64,000 nucleotides of DNA, taken from assembly GCA_030549775.1 (NCBI GenBank), contig CM060175.1, positions 37,012,318 to 37,076,317 of the forward strand. The letters run 5' to 3'. This document shows positions 34,401-46,139 of the stretch, piece after piece. The position numbers and the translations under genes were made by a program. Every line of letters starts with the position of its first letter. The stretch's first letter is position 1. The stretch comes from Tamarix chinensis. Taxonomy: Eukaryota; Streptophyta; Magnoliopsida; Caryophyllales; Tamaricaceae. The notes under the pieces are model-generated. The model was not told the DNA's origin. It searched no databases and worked only from the letters and a program-made list of their open reading frames with translations.

Positions 34401-34914
34401 TATCATTTTTATTATTACTAGGGTAAAGTATTTAACCCTATATTATCAACTTTTATAATATTTCTATTATTTCTATGTCTTTAGCATAGTTAGAGTTTTG
34501 TTAATGTTATTTCTATTAGTATGTTATTATTTGGTCAAAGCCTTAAGGAGGCGTAGGAGCGTGCTCCAAGACCGGTGTCATTTTAGGTAAGGGTGTTACT
34601 AAGGCCTTTTGTGTGCTTATATGCATTATGTGCTTTATATGGTATGTATTCTATGTTTATCATTATTAATTATTTCGTATATGGTATGACGTGGAGTTGA
34701 AGTATGTTTGTAATGCCCCGAATTTTTAAAAGCTTATATTTTAATAAATAAATTTTATTTTGGATAAATTAGCCTTTAAATCTTTTAATTTAATTATTTT
34801 GTATATTTTGAGTATATAAATTTGGATATAAATATTTAATAAAATAAAATAAATTTATTACCCAAAAATATTTCACCTTATTATTTATAAATTAAATTAT
34901 TTTAATTAAAATAA

Positions 34915-35960
34915 TTTTTCCCTTCCCTTTTTTTTCTTTTTTTTTCCTTTTTCCTTCTCTTCCCTTTCTTTCTTTTTCTTTTTCCCTCCTCGGGCCGCCG
35001 GTTGGCCGGCCTGCTTCGGCCTGCCCGTCACCCCCCTTCCTGCGCCTTGGGCCACTGACCCACTTCTCCCTCTCCCCCTCAGCCCTCTCCCGCGTGCCCA
35101 GCCCGGCCGGCTTCCCCCCTGCTTTTTCTTTCTTTTCCCCTGGGCCGACCGGCCAGCTTTTTCCCCCTTTTTCCCCAACCGGCTGGCCTACCTTCTTCCC
35201 TTTCCCCGACCGGCCGCCCATCGCAGCCTTCCTCCCTCCTTCTTTCTTCTTCTTCCCAGGCGGCGACAGCCGCCGACCTGCCTGCTGCTGCCGACCACCT
35301 GCAACCGCCACCCTGCCACACTGTCCCTTCTCTCTCTCTCTCTCTCTCCCCCCCTCTCCTTTTTCTCCACCTTTCCTTGCCCATAATTTCGGACCTCCTT
35401 CCCCGAGCTCCCTTTTCCCTCCATTTTTCTCCCCACCATCTTCTCCCCTTCGTTCGTGCGCCGCCGCCCTCCGCCGCTCCGACCGTCGCACCCAACCCCT
35501 AAACCACCTCCTGCACCCTTCTTCTACCACCCTGCACCCCCCAATATCCATCCCGCAGCCCTCTTTCTCCCCTCCTTCTCTTCTTCTCCCTGTTTTCACC
35601 CTTACCACCGAGCCACCTGCAACCGCCTCTTCCGCCGCCGTCCGGCCACCTCTGCCGCCACCCAGACCACCAATCTCCTCCCTGCAACCCCCTCTATAAC
35701 CGCCAGGCATTAATTGGCCGAAAACAGCCCTTGAAACCTTCCATCTTTCCTTCTTCTTTTCCTTCCTTCACAACTCCTCCACCTCGATCCTTTCTCGGCC
35801 GCCACCTTCGCATCCCTGCTGCCGCCGCCTCCGCCACCATTAGCCACCAGCAACACATCCCCGACCACCTCTTACACCCCCTCTTCACTTCTGCACCATC
35901 CGGTTGCCTTAGAACCTCCCCCAACCATCTCTTTTTCTAGCCTAAAGTCCCTAAACCGAG
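34915..35960. repeat. Pyrimidine-rich, GC-rich block of solo LTR-C copy 2
   Basis: CT-rich with CCGGCCGGC and CCGCCGCC patches. The largest frames in the window (272 and 201 codons) are here but are low-complexity Gly/Arg/Lys or Pro/Ser repeats with no start context or domains. It is the counterpart of the purine blocks at 27880-29130 and 61540-62750. Confidence 0.75.
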
Positions 35961-36589
35961 CCACCCTTCCTCCCTCTCATTTCACCCCTCTTTGAGCCTT
36001 TCCCCTTTCTTCTTCTGCATGAAACTCACGCTGCTCATGCAGCGTGAGCTCTCCTTTTTGAAAAAAAAAAGAAAAGAAAAAGAAATGATTTGGCTAATTT
36101 CTAAGGTATAATGGTGTTTTATATTAAGTATTTTTACTAATTAAATTTTATAAAGTTTTATACTTGGATTTTATTTCTAACATGTATATGATGGATGTTA
36201 TTTTAGGTGTTGAATTGCTAATTGTGCTTGGTAAGGTTTGATAATTTTGGCGAGATTAAGGTAACCGTTAAATCTCGCTTAAATGCATGGATTAACGCAT
36301 GTTATCACATTAGGCATTATCAATATGTATTATGCTTGATATATGTTACTTAGCATTATCACATGTGGTTAATGTGGTTGTTGATGAAAAGGAAGCATGA
36401 TAGATTGATGATGTGTATGGGAATAATATTTTGTGTAATAATTTGGTGGTTAGGGAAAATATAAATTATTATCCATGTTGTGATATGCTATGGTGATTTT
36501 TATTACATGTGTAACATTTTGTTAGCATTAGGGGGAGATTTTAATAATGTATATTGTATATGAGTATGGCCTAAGAGTAAAATGGTGAA

Positions 36590-37655
36590 TGTGTTAATCA
36601 AGGGAGAAAATAGTAATTTTGGAGTAGGGGTAAAATTGTAATTTTGTGAACAAAGGATGGAAGAGTAATTCTTGTATATAAAAGGGGCAATTTGGTAATC
36701 TTGTTAAAAAGAATGGCAATTTGGTAAATTGTAATAAAAGGACAATTTGGTAATGTTATAATAAAAGGGCAAAATAGTAATTTCATGATTAAAGGACGAA
36801 ATGATAATTTTACAATCTAAGGGCGGAATGGTAATTTGGAAATTAAAGGAGGTAAGATAGCAATTTTATAATTAAGGATAAATGGAAAAGTTATAAGTAA
36901 AAGGGCGATATGATAATTTTGGGAGTTAAGGGGGTAAAATGGTAAATTTGAAGGTAGAGGGGTAAAACGGTAATTGTGTAAATCAAAGGGGTAAAGGTGA
37001 ACATTGGAAAGGAGTAAATTGGAAATAATGATTATTGAGAAGGGTAAAATAATAATTTAAATAACCATAGGGTAATTTGATAATTTAATAGTAGAGAAGG
37101 GTAAAACGGTAAATATGATAAATGTGAGGGGTAAGTTGGTAATTCAACCGATTGGAGGGTATTTTCGTAATTTTGGATAATGGAGTAGGGTAGTTTGGTA
37201 ATTATGACAGTTAAGAAGGGCAATTCGGTAACTTAAATAACTAAAGGGTAACTTGGTATATTTAATAACGGAGAAGGGCAAATTTGTAATTATGATCATA
37301 TGCAAGGGTAGTTTGGTAATTTCACCAACCAAAGGGCAATTTGGTAATTTTGGACAAGAAGGGAGGGTAATTTGGTAATTTGACCAACTCAAGGATAATT
37401 TATTAAGTATAATAAATGAGAAAGGGGCAAAGTGGTAATCTAACCAATTAAATGAAAAGTATATTAAGTGTAATAATTATTAAGGGGGAATTAACGTCCT
37501 AATAAGTATGATAGATAATTTAGTAACCTAAATCGAATAAGGGATAACTTGGTGATTTTGTAACAAGGAGGGTAACATGGTAATTTATCAAATAAGGAAG
37601 GGTGATGTAGTGATTTTATAAGTAAAGTGGTAAATAAGTAGTTCGTATCCAGTGT
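36590..37655. repeat. Inverted ACCAAATTACCC minisatellite (GGGTAATTTGGTAAT) in solo LTR-C copy 2
   Basis: About 1.07 kb of degenerate units such as AGGGCAATTTGGTAATTT, the reverse complement of the arrays at 26220-27190 and 59700-60870. The array is cut by the CACTA insertion at 37659 just beyond its end. Confidence 0.85.
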
Positions 37656-37658
37656 ATC

Positions 37659-38010
37659 CACTACTAGAAATAAGGGTTTTAACGACCAACAAATTTCGTC
37701 GTTAATGGCCAAATTTTGGTTGCTAAAGCTAATAACGACCAAAAAATTTGTTGGTCGTCAGTGGTCGTTATTGCTCCCTCGTTAAAGGCTTTAACGACCA
37801 ACTGAAATTTTTTGGTCGCTAAAGCAATAACGACTACATATTATATTGGTCGTTAATGTAATAGCAACGGCGTATAATTTTGGTCGCTAAAGGTAATAAC
37901 GACGACGCAAAGTGTTGGTCGCTGAAAGTAATAACGACAACTTACGACGTTGGTCGCTAAAGGTAATAGCGACAACATATAATGTTGGTCGCTAAAAATA
38001 ATAACGACGA
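37659..38010. repeat. CACTA left terminal and subterminal repeats
   Basis: Terminal CACTAC followed by at least ten copies of AACGACCAA, TTGGTCG(C/T)TAA or TAATAACGAC in alternating orientation. In characterised En/Spm elements such subterminal motifs bind the TNPA-type protein. The right-hand counterpart is 45280-45447. Confidence 0.9.
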
Positions 38011-40605
38011 ATAAAATACATTGTCGTAAATAATATTAATGACTAATTTTTCCGTCAATACTAAAATTCATTCATTATTTGCGACATAATTTATTAGTCG
38101 CAAATGACATAATTATATATTCAATAATATATATAATCAACATTTCAATATTCATCTATAACCCTGCACCTATATGGATATACATATATCCATTTTAATC
38201 TTTTGAAGACCTGTATATATATACGTACATATATCTATTTCAATCTTCTCAAGACCTGTACCTGTATGCATGTATATATATATATCCATTTTGATTTTCT
38301 CAAATCTTGTACCTGCATACATAGATATTCATTCTAACATATAGATATAATTTTCTAAATATCTGTTTATAATTAAACATTCAACTAAATATTCATACAA
38401 ATAATTTATATCAAATGTCCTGTACAATTTTCGGCTATGATCAAATATAAATATATTATAAAAGAGCTACAATATGTCGTTGCATTACAAAAATATCATG
38501 ATTAACAGCCACTTAAGAATTAATCATTCTATCCATCGGATACAATAGACTTGGTAAGTTTATCAAAATAAACTGGATCTGCAACAATAGAAATATAAAA
38601 ATAATAATTAATATAAGTATCAAATAAACAATGAGTAATTTCCTTAACATACAATTCATGAAATCAGATATATAAAATGAAATCTCCAAACACAAGGAAA
38701 ATAATGAAAATGGAAATAAATATGATTCAATAACATCCGAACTTATTAAATGTGCTCTACTACGACAACCTAGATCATGCATCATCATTACCTATGGAAA
38801 TTACATAAAATATTACTATTCTAACTTATGGTAGAAATTTCACAAGATAAAAAACAACCCACAGGTTATGGTGAAGGAAATGATGTCATAATTATGCAGT
38901 TGATTCTGAGCTTGTCAGGTTGCTCGGTCATTTATTCTTCTATGACCATATTTATGTCCACTAATATCCACCAATGTATCTTACTATATATGAGACTGCC
39001 TTTTGTGCGATTCATGGGGGAAAATGATCAATTGCTACGGAGCTCAAAATGATGTTGTGTTTTGGTTGTGGAAGATATTCTTGCATTTCATTTTATTATA
39101 TGAAGACTAAATTTTTCTACTGTTGACGATCGGGTCAGCTTCACCCTCTCTTGCATATTCATTCGATATTTGATTTTAAACTTATTATCTTTTTCTATTT
39201 ATGTTAACAAATTTCTTTTGTAGGTATGTATTGGATATAACGTATATATACATAAGTGTGTATTTCGATTCATTAGATATCCCTTTGATTTAATTTTTTT
39301 GCATCTTTATAAATTATTGCATTATAGTTATATAAATTAAATGTTTGATAACAGAAAGTGTATTTCCTTTATTAATGTAATAGGTAAATTAATCTAAAGT
39401 AGAGCAGATGATGTTGTTTTGAAGTACTTACAAAAGATGAACTAGAGTTTAGTTTTAAATATATGAATTTGAAAGAATATATCATTAATTAGAAAGTCTA
39501 TTTGCTGCATATATTTGATAACCGGTAAAGCATATATCTCAAATTCAACGCTTTTAATCACCGATCATCGGATCACTGGTAAAATTTGATAATTTTCTGC
39601 ACAATTCCCCAACTTCAGTTCTATCATAAGCTTCAGTTTGATTGGGAAATTTGGTGATAAAAATTTACGGATGCCAGTGGATATTTCGAGGAATTCTGGG
39701 ATTTCTTCCGATGTAAATAATTTCTCATTCCCTGAAACTTTTGCCTCTTGATCTGTAAGGGTGGTGGTAATATACAGATATAGAAATTATCCATTTGTGA
39801 AATATTTGTTTTAAGATTGGCGATTTTTGTACATTTTCGGTAGTTTTATTCTCAATTTGGAGTGTTGACGGTGGGAAAATCTGAGCTTTAAATTATAAGA
39901 TTCTTATGAAGATTGCTTCCACAGTTCTTTTGCTCTAATTTGACGTTACTAAGCTTGCTCCACTTGGAAGCTATTACAATTGTTAAATATTGTATTTTTT
40001 GCTGATTAATTATTACTTTTGGTCAGAATACCGAAATTTGACTATTTATTCCTTTTTTATTGTTTCCATTTCAAGATTTCTTCAAGTGAGTTGTAGAGTT
40101 GGCATATCTTCCCTGGCTTTTGGGGGTTAATGTTTTTTAAGACAATTCCACTTCATCTACTATTATTTAGGCTTCCCTTGTTCAAAGTTTGCCCTTCAGA
40201 GACATCTGTAACTGATGTTTGCATTTTTCCAGCTTTGGGTTGTTGTATTTGTGCTTGTATTGAATATTATTAAGACTATATTCAGCTCTTCGGCTTTGTC
40301 ATTCCTAGTACATATTACAATTAACATCTCAAATTGTAAGTTTCAATTATGGTTGCTTGAATGGTTACATAAATCACAATTCATTATGGCGCCTTTAGTT
40401 TGCTCAACTACGCTGTAACTTTGTTTTGATCATCAAATGTTCCTCTAATAGGCTTATGTGAGCCAACTTATACCACTAGTATTAGCTTATTTGAATTTAT
40501 TTAGATCTAAACTAGTTACTTAAGCTTATTAGACAACTAGTTAGAATCATACTCATAATAATTAATACATTTAACAATTTTAACTAACCTCATGTTCATT
40601 TTCCA
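38011..40605. other. CACTA interior, left part, no assignable gene
   Basis: AT-rich, with several TATATA runs (38210-38290). A short frame near 39675-39755 on the plus strand (MPVDISRNSGISSDVNNFSF) and splice-like GTAAGG nearby could be part of a second captured transcript, but no domain or homologous family is recognised. Frames at 38513-38788, 38828-39052 and 40215-40418 show no coding character I can support. Confidence 0.4.
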
Positions 40606-40609
40606 TGAT

Positions 40610-41832
40610 TCTTTGAAACAGTGTGGTGAGTCCACTGCTCTGGAAGCCACTTAGCAAGTCCGAAGTCAGAAATCTGCTTTCATGTGATATCAATATGTAT
40701 TAAATATAGATGACTGGTGCTAAACAGATCATCTTCAATCATTATATCATACCTGAGGCTCAAAGTCTTCTGTGAGCAAGACATTGGCAGATTTGATATC
40801 TCTAAGGATTATTCTCCTCTGACAACCTTCATGAAGATGATGAAGCCCCTTGGCAGACCCTAGAGCAACTTTATATCTCACATCCCAAGATAATTTGTCC
40901 CTCGCGCCTGGAATTAATGAGAAGTAAAACAGATCATCTCTCATTCCAGAAATATTGTGAATGTATATATATAACCCCAAAACACGCACTTATCACACAC
41001 CTTTAAGAAGAGACTCCAAGCTCCCATGTGGAGATAAATGAAGAACAAGATGCATTCCCCCATCTGGAAGAACTCCCTTGTACACTACAGCATATCCTCC
41101 CTCTCCAATCAAATTTTCTTGAACAAAGACATAATTTATTCAGCAGCACACAACTAATTTTCAATTAAAAAAAGGGAACCATAACCATTGATCAGCTCAA
41201 CAAAAAGAATCGCAAACTTCAAGGACAGTTCCATAATTACCTTGGCTAAAGTTATTAGTAGCTTCCTTGATGTGCTTGAGAGAGAAATTCTTCCAGGATG
41301 ACTTAATGCAACACAATTCAGGATCAAAGGAAGGTATGGCTGGTATCATGCTATGCCTTGCACTTCTACTTTTTCTCCTTGAAAGCCTAGGAATACTCAA
41401 AGGATGAAGAGTCTGAAAGCGCTTAGGCCCTTTCTTCAACATATGGATAAAACCTTTCCAATGAGAATTGTTCCCAGAATGGTGATGTTCTGAATCCAAA
41501 GTACTAACAGTATTGGATTCTGATGTATAACCGCCTGCTTCCCCAGGAGAGGGCTCTTCTCTATGCATATCTGCCATCTCTAGGGCTTCAAAATCAAATG
41601 ATGTCAAGTCTGATACAATTTATAAGCATTTGAACGTCATTAAGTTACGATGATTAAAGAAAACTTATTACTACAATCCAAGGATGAACCTTAGATATGA
41701 AACAGTGGCAAAGAGACAGTAAATAAAGAAATACCGTGAGCAGAAAAGGAGTCAGGCAAACCAAATGATCGTTTGGCCTTGTGTAAAGTATCCCCTTCTG
41801 AGGATTCCCCGGACACATCACACAAATCATTG
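40610..41832 (-). pseudogene. Captured fragment of an RLCK-VI (RBK1/RBK2-like) protein kinase gene, five exons with introns
   Basis: Exons on the minus strand: 41832-41735, 41609-41241, 41117-41001, 40907-40753 and 40673 to about 40610. All have GT/AG borders and consistent phase across the four junctions. They encode an N-terminal Ser-rich segment (SNDLCDVSGESSEGDTLHKA), then WKNFSLKHIKEATNNFSQ, the glycine loop [56 protein letters not shown], and ISDFGLAKWLPEQWTHHTV. This fits class VI receptor-like cytoplasmic kinases (ROP-binding kinase type). Kinase subdomains II-IV, with the catalytic lysine and the helix-C glutamate, are absent between PDG and GMHLV. HRD has become LRD. The copy stops after subdomain VII, before the activation-segment APE. 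Retained introns show capture from genomic DNA, not mRNA. It is not a functional kinase. Confidence 0.9.
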
Positions 41833-41839
41833 CTGCAGG

Positions 41840-42382
41840 GAAACACCACACTCTACATGGAAAAAATGATACATAATAGTAATAATAACAAAGCTCATGA
41901 GAATTGGCAGGCATTGAATTTAAACAAAGGCCAATCCCGAAAATCCCTAAGAGCACATAAAGATGGAGAAGATGAGGACTATAATGATGATGACGAAGTA
42001 GCCAGAAGGAATTTTTTGATAAGAGTACTCCAACATTACCATCACAAGTAATTGAACATATACCCAAATTGAGTTAAAAGTAATAAACAAGTTGCATTGG
42101 CAATTGGTTGTTGGGATTTTACTAGTTGCAGTCAATTAAATAAATAAACGTTAGGAAAAAAGACCAACATTAATCTAACTGTCTGCCAATTTCCAAACCA
42201 AAAGCTGAAATCTCTTGGTCTTTTATTCCATTTCCATGCTGTCATCTACAATGACATCATCAGGAGATCTCCAAGCTTATATACGTTCAATCATCCAACA
42301 ATAGATTTTTAATATCCCCTCAAACAGAGGAGAAAATTATTTGACTGTGGTGTTTTAATATCCCCTCAAACAATAGATTTTT
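41840..42382. other. CACTA interior upstream of the captured kinase
   Basis: Probably intron and 5' flank of the captured gene: directly upstream of the exon at 41832 is a pyrimidine stretch ending CTGCAG on the minus strand. Overlapping frames at 41654-42135 are open by chance and run through the splice sites. Confidence 0.45.
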
Positions 42383-42529
42383 AATTTTCACAAATCAACC
42401 ATAACCAATACATTTAACCATTCTACATCATTCATACAACACATATATATACAATTAAACAACTAAATTATCTTATCATAAGCTAATTCATCTAAAATTA
42501 ATCAAAACATAAGTTAGGGTTTGAGTATT
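42383..42529 (+). repeat. Internal direct repeat of the CACTA element, copy 1 (147 bp)
   Basis: From AATTTTCACAAATCAACC to GGGTTTGAGTATT. It differs from the copy at 44571-44717 by only about two bases. Confidence 0.95.
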
Positions 42530-42552
42530 CATTTACGAGTGTTATTTTCTTT

Positions 42553-42840
42553 CTAGCTGAGGACAGAATTGTGGTATTTCCAACACATGGTAAAGGTAGG
42601 AAGTTTGGATTCCTTCAAGAAAAGGTCCAAAATTTTATTATCTTTTCTTTGAATATATTCATGAAGTGACTCATGATTATTATATTTTATCTTTTGTTCT
42701 GACGGCTTAGGGGTGGTAGAAAGTTGGTAAGATGAAGGGTTTAGAACCTTCTTAGCCCCTAGAACCATAGATATTGCCTTAGGTTGGGCTTCCTTTTGAA
42801 AAGCAAAATAGAATTGTGAAGAATTAGGCTCTATATGATT
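42553..42840 (-). CDS. Unrecognised short open frame beside the CACTA direct repeat
   Basis: The minus strand stays open from about 42840 (NHIEPNSSQFYFAFQKEAQP) through a Met at 42768 (MVLGAKKVLNPSSYQLSTTP) to a stop at 42553. Amino-acid composition is balanced, and the frame is open upstream of the Met, so it could be an exon of a transposon protein or a second captured gene piece. I recognise no domain. It might equally be chance. Confidence 0.3.
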   Translation of the reverse strand, partial: NHIEPNSSQFYFAFQKEAQPKAISMVLGAKKVLNPSSYQLSTTPKPSEQKIKYNNHESLHEYIQRKDNKILDLFLKESKLPTFTMCWKYHNSVLS

Positions 42841-44570
42841 TAATAAAAATAAGAAGGAAAGGGAAATGAGAAGGAAGAAAATAAGAAAAAATATTTTTCT
42901 TTCTCTTTTTTGGTTACTGAAAAAAAATTTAGTTTGATTATTATTATTATAATTTTGTTTATTTAATAAAAATTAAAATATTACATTAATTTTCTTCGTA
43001 TGGTTGCTTGAAAATTTCCATGGAATTTTTTTACTCATAAATAATTTCTTATGTTTACTTTGGTAAAAAGAAAATCTCAAGAAAAACTATAATTAACTAT
43101 AATTATAAATAACTAGTTTTGTATAAAAAAAAACACAAATTATCCTATCATCCCCACCACCACCACCACATCTACATCCATCTTATGAAATAGAAAGTAT
43201 GAATATAAGTCACACATTCTATTTGTCTAATTTCCTCCTAGCAATAAAATGTAACAAGGTGTGTATTACTAAAATGAAAAAAAATAAAAAATAAAAAGGG
43301 ATAGAGTTCATTACTGCCTATATGGAAGTAAAATTAATATCATGCCACTACTTAACCATTATATCAACACAGAAAACACAACAAAAAAATGGATTTTCTT
43401 TTGAAACTTTCCTACTCATAAATTGTGGTCTCAAAGGATAGAAGAAATAAGCATTCCAAACCATAAGATAAGGGACTAAACATATTCTAAATGAACTTAA
43501 ACCACAATGCAAATAGTTTTAATGTAGTTAACAAGATTGAAATGATAGTTGAAAGCATCATTCAGCATTAAAGGCCTTGAAGGTTCACAATCAGTGGAGG
43601 AGAATCTTCAAGGAACCTCCCTCTATGCCTATAGTTGAGTTATCAACAAAGTCATGCATGCCAGTAATAGTTTATGATGCATAAATCAATAAGTTATATA
43701 TATATATATATATATAACTAGTCGCTCAATCATAGGAACTAAGACATGATAGTATATGAGTTATAAAATGAAAAACCCAGATGGATCCAACCCAAATTGA
43801 TAAAAAGTTCAAAACACTTAAATTATTTCCTAAAAACTAGACTACAATAAGTTCTAGCCACAAACTATTTGTTGTATCATATTGGTCAACTAAACATAAA
43901 AACTTAGAAACAAATCATAGTCGGATATGTTTAATTCATGAAATAAAGTGTGATAAGATGATATGCTTACAATTGGAAGAGAAAATGGGTAATGCCTAGC
44001 TTCACCATCAACCATCACAACACTTAGGTGTTTTGTTAATAAAAGTGCAGTAGACTACCAAATACATTGAGCCATCACAGTAAAAATGTCAGTGAGCAAA
44101 TCATCCCATCATTCTATATAAACTCAATATTAATATGTCAATGAGCACCACCATCCATCAAAAACCTTCCTAATATTTTACTTTCAAGATAGCATCTATC
44201 ATATACTCAATTGATTAGAACAATAAACGAAACATCCAATTTAACATAATTAGGGTTTTTTAGCTTGGACTGTAAATCCGGTCAAATCTTACTAAGATAT
44301 TTAAATTGACATGTCAAAAATGAAATTAAACATAATCTAATGCAAATTATATAATCAATTGAATAAAATAACTCAATTACACAATCCAATTTAAATTCGC
44401 AAGAATTTTGACCTAAGAATCTAATTTCGATTAATTTCGCACAAAAATTTCAAATTGATATATCTAACATGAAATAAGATACATTTTAAAGGATATTGTA
44501 AATTCAATTTATCTAGAATAGCTAAATCGGATAAAACCGACAAATCCGGATATAGCCGGGTCACAAATCC
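42841..44570. other. CACTA interior between the direct repeats, no gene seen
   Basis: AT-rich DNA with a (TA)n run at about 43694-43717 and a (CCACCA)n patch at 43150-43172. No coding or RNA signal. Confidence 0.5.
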
Positions 44571-44717
44571 AATTTTCACAAATCAACCATAACCAATACA
44601 ATTAACCATTCTAAATCATTCATACAACACATATATATACAATTAAACAACTAAATTATCTTATCATAAGCTAATTCATCTAAAATTAATCAAAACATAA
44701 GTTAGGGTTTGAGTATT
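44571..44717 (+). repeat. Internal direct repeat of the CACTA element, copy 2 (147 bp)
   Basis: Near-identical to 42383-42529. Together they bracket about 2.0 kb (42530-44570), suggesting a segmental duplication or an internal insertion within the transposon. Confidence 0.95.
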
Positions 44718-44734
44718 TATACCAAACGTATTGC

Positions 44735-45090
44735 AGCGAAATTGGAGGGAGTGAGCGGTGCTGGACCTTCGCCGGTGGTCAAGGACCACTCGCCGGTGAC
44801 GAGCGGTGCTGGAGGAGGACGGGCGGTGGCGCGCCGCGGCTGTCCTCGTGCGTTGCTGGTGGCTGCTGCTGCTACTCCGCTGCTGCTGTATTGGACGACG
44901 ACGAGGAAGTGCAGTAGCAGCTGTGGGCTGCCTGCTCGACCGGCGGCAGATTGCGTGGTGGTGCAGTCCGGGAAGAAGCGTTGCAAACGGGAGACGGCCA
45001 GGGCAGGGTTGCGAGCGGTCGTCGAGCAAGGGTCAGGGAGGGAAGACGATATCGAACAGACCCCAAATTTTTGTTTAAAAGGGTACAGGC
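44735..45090. other. GC-rich module inside the CACTA element
   Basis: A sharp GC-rich island (GGCGGTGGCGCGCCGCGGCT and similar) in an otherwise AT-rich element, directly after repeat copy 2 and before two long T tracts (about 45105-45126 and 45165-45186). Frames of 147-161 codons exist on both strands, none with a recognisable domain. It may be a captured promoter or 5' exon fragment; the origin is unknown. Confidence 0.5.
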
Positions 45091-45279
45091 GCGCGGGTGA
45101 GATTTTTTTTTTTTTTTTTTTTTTTGTAAGGGCCGAAACATACAATGGTATAGGGCGCAAGGGAGGTTTTTTTTTTTTTTTTTTTTATTTTTAGGAGTTG
45201 GGGCAATTAAGTTTTTTTTTTTTGGATTTTAGATATTTGAAAAAAAATTATGATAAAACATATATATATATAAATTAAC

Positions 45280-45447
45280 TTTTTTAACGACCAAAAAATT
45301 AATGATTAACGACCAAATATTATATTAGTCGCAATAGATATACCATCAACGATGACTTTTGACAATGGTCGTTAATAATATATTAATAACGACAAAAAAA
45401 AAATTTGGTCGCTAAATTGGTCGTTAATGGTCCAGTTTGTTGTAGTG
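45280..45447. repeat. CACTA right subterminal and terminal repeats
   Basis: AACGACCAAAAAATTAATG, TTGGTCGCTAAATTGGTCG and similar motifs, then the terminal GTAGTG. It is shorter than the left subterminal region. Confidence 0.9.
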
Positions 45448-46139
45448 ATCATTATGATTGTGGAATTCGTGACATGGCTCTATTAGTGTTGATTAACGAG
45501 GCAAGAATGTTTGATGATTAGTAGGTATCACGAGAATGAGTTTTAATTCGGAATTAGATGAGTTTAGGATGGCCTTAATGATTCTCCTATGTTACTTTGG
45601 ATGACCATCTGAATAAGAAATTTCTGATGATATCTGAACGATTAAAAGAGGGTAATTATCTTCTTGTTGTGCTTTTGTGATCACCATTGATTAAGACACT
45701 ATTACTTAAAGTGAAAGACCTCGAGATCGGGAATGGTGACTCCTTAGGGGTCGCTACCCTAAGGACGTGGTTTAGTCCACGATTGTTTGGTATTTGCTGG
45801 TGTAACTTTGTGCCCCAGCCAGGCCCTATATCTACTCTTTCTAGCTCTACGGACCTAGTTAGGGGGTATGCATACTTAAGGATTAGGTGTCCTTGTCGGT
45901 AGGGTACTGAGTTAGCTTTATGCACCAGTACGACCAGGGTACCTTTGCGTCCCTGGGTTACTAGTTGAAGGGTACTGAGTTGCTTTTATGCACCAGTGCG
46001 ACCGGTGTACCTTTGTGTCCCGGGTTCTTGATCTCCCTATCGAGGCAAATAAATATGATTGATGTGCTGATTTAAGAAAGGAAAGATACTATAATTGAAA
46101 GTGGAATATTAATGAGCCGGGCCCAGCGATTTATGATAT

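Larger units (their letters stand above)
37659..45447. mobile_element. CACTA (En/Spm-type) DNA transposon, 7.79 kb, non-autonomous, carrying a captured kinase gene fragment
   Basis: Starts CACTACTAGAAATAAGGG and ends CCAGTTTGTTGTAGTG. Perfect 3-bp TSD ATC at 37656-37658 and 45448-45450. Subterminal regions are packed with short repeats in both directions, AACGACCAA/TTGGTCGTT and GGTCGCTAAAG, at 37675-38010 and 45280-45435, the class hallmark. Joining the flanks restores a continuous LTR-C sequence. I see no TNP2-type transposase or TNPD/TNPA domain, so it depends on a helper. Inside lie an RLCK-VI kinase fragment on the minus strand, two 147-bp direct repeats and a GC-rich module. Confidence 0.95.

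Noticed and set aside
34892..35710. The longest open frame in the window (272 codons, minus) and its 201-codon partner on the plus strand
   Set aside because: Both lie in a pyrimidine/purine-skewed LTR block, are low-complexity Gly/Arg/Lys or Pro/Ser tracts, overlap each other on opposite strands, and match no domain I know.
40747..41832. A functional protein kinase gene
   Set aside because: Lacks the catalytic lysine region, has LRD in place of HRD, ends before the APE segment and lies wholly inside a CACTA transposon; called a captured pseudogene instead.
45656..45925. Overlapping 89- and 71-codon frames
   Set aside because: They lie in the LTR-C block also present at 25640-25920 and 59090-59460, where the frames are not preserved in full.
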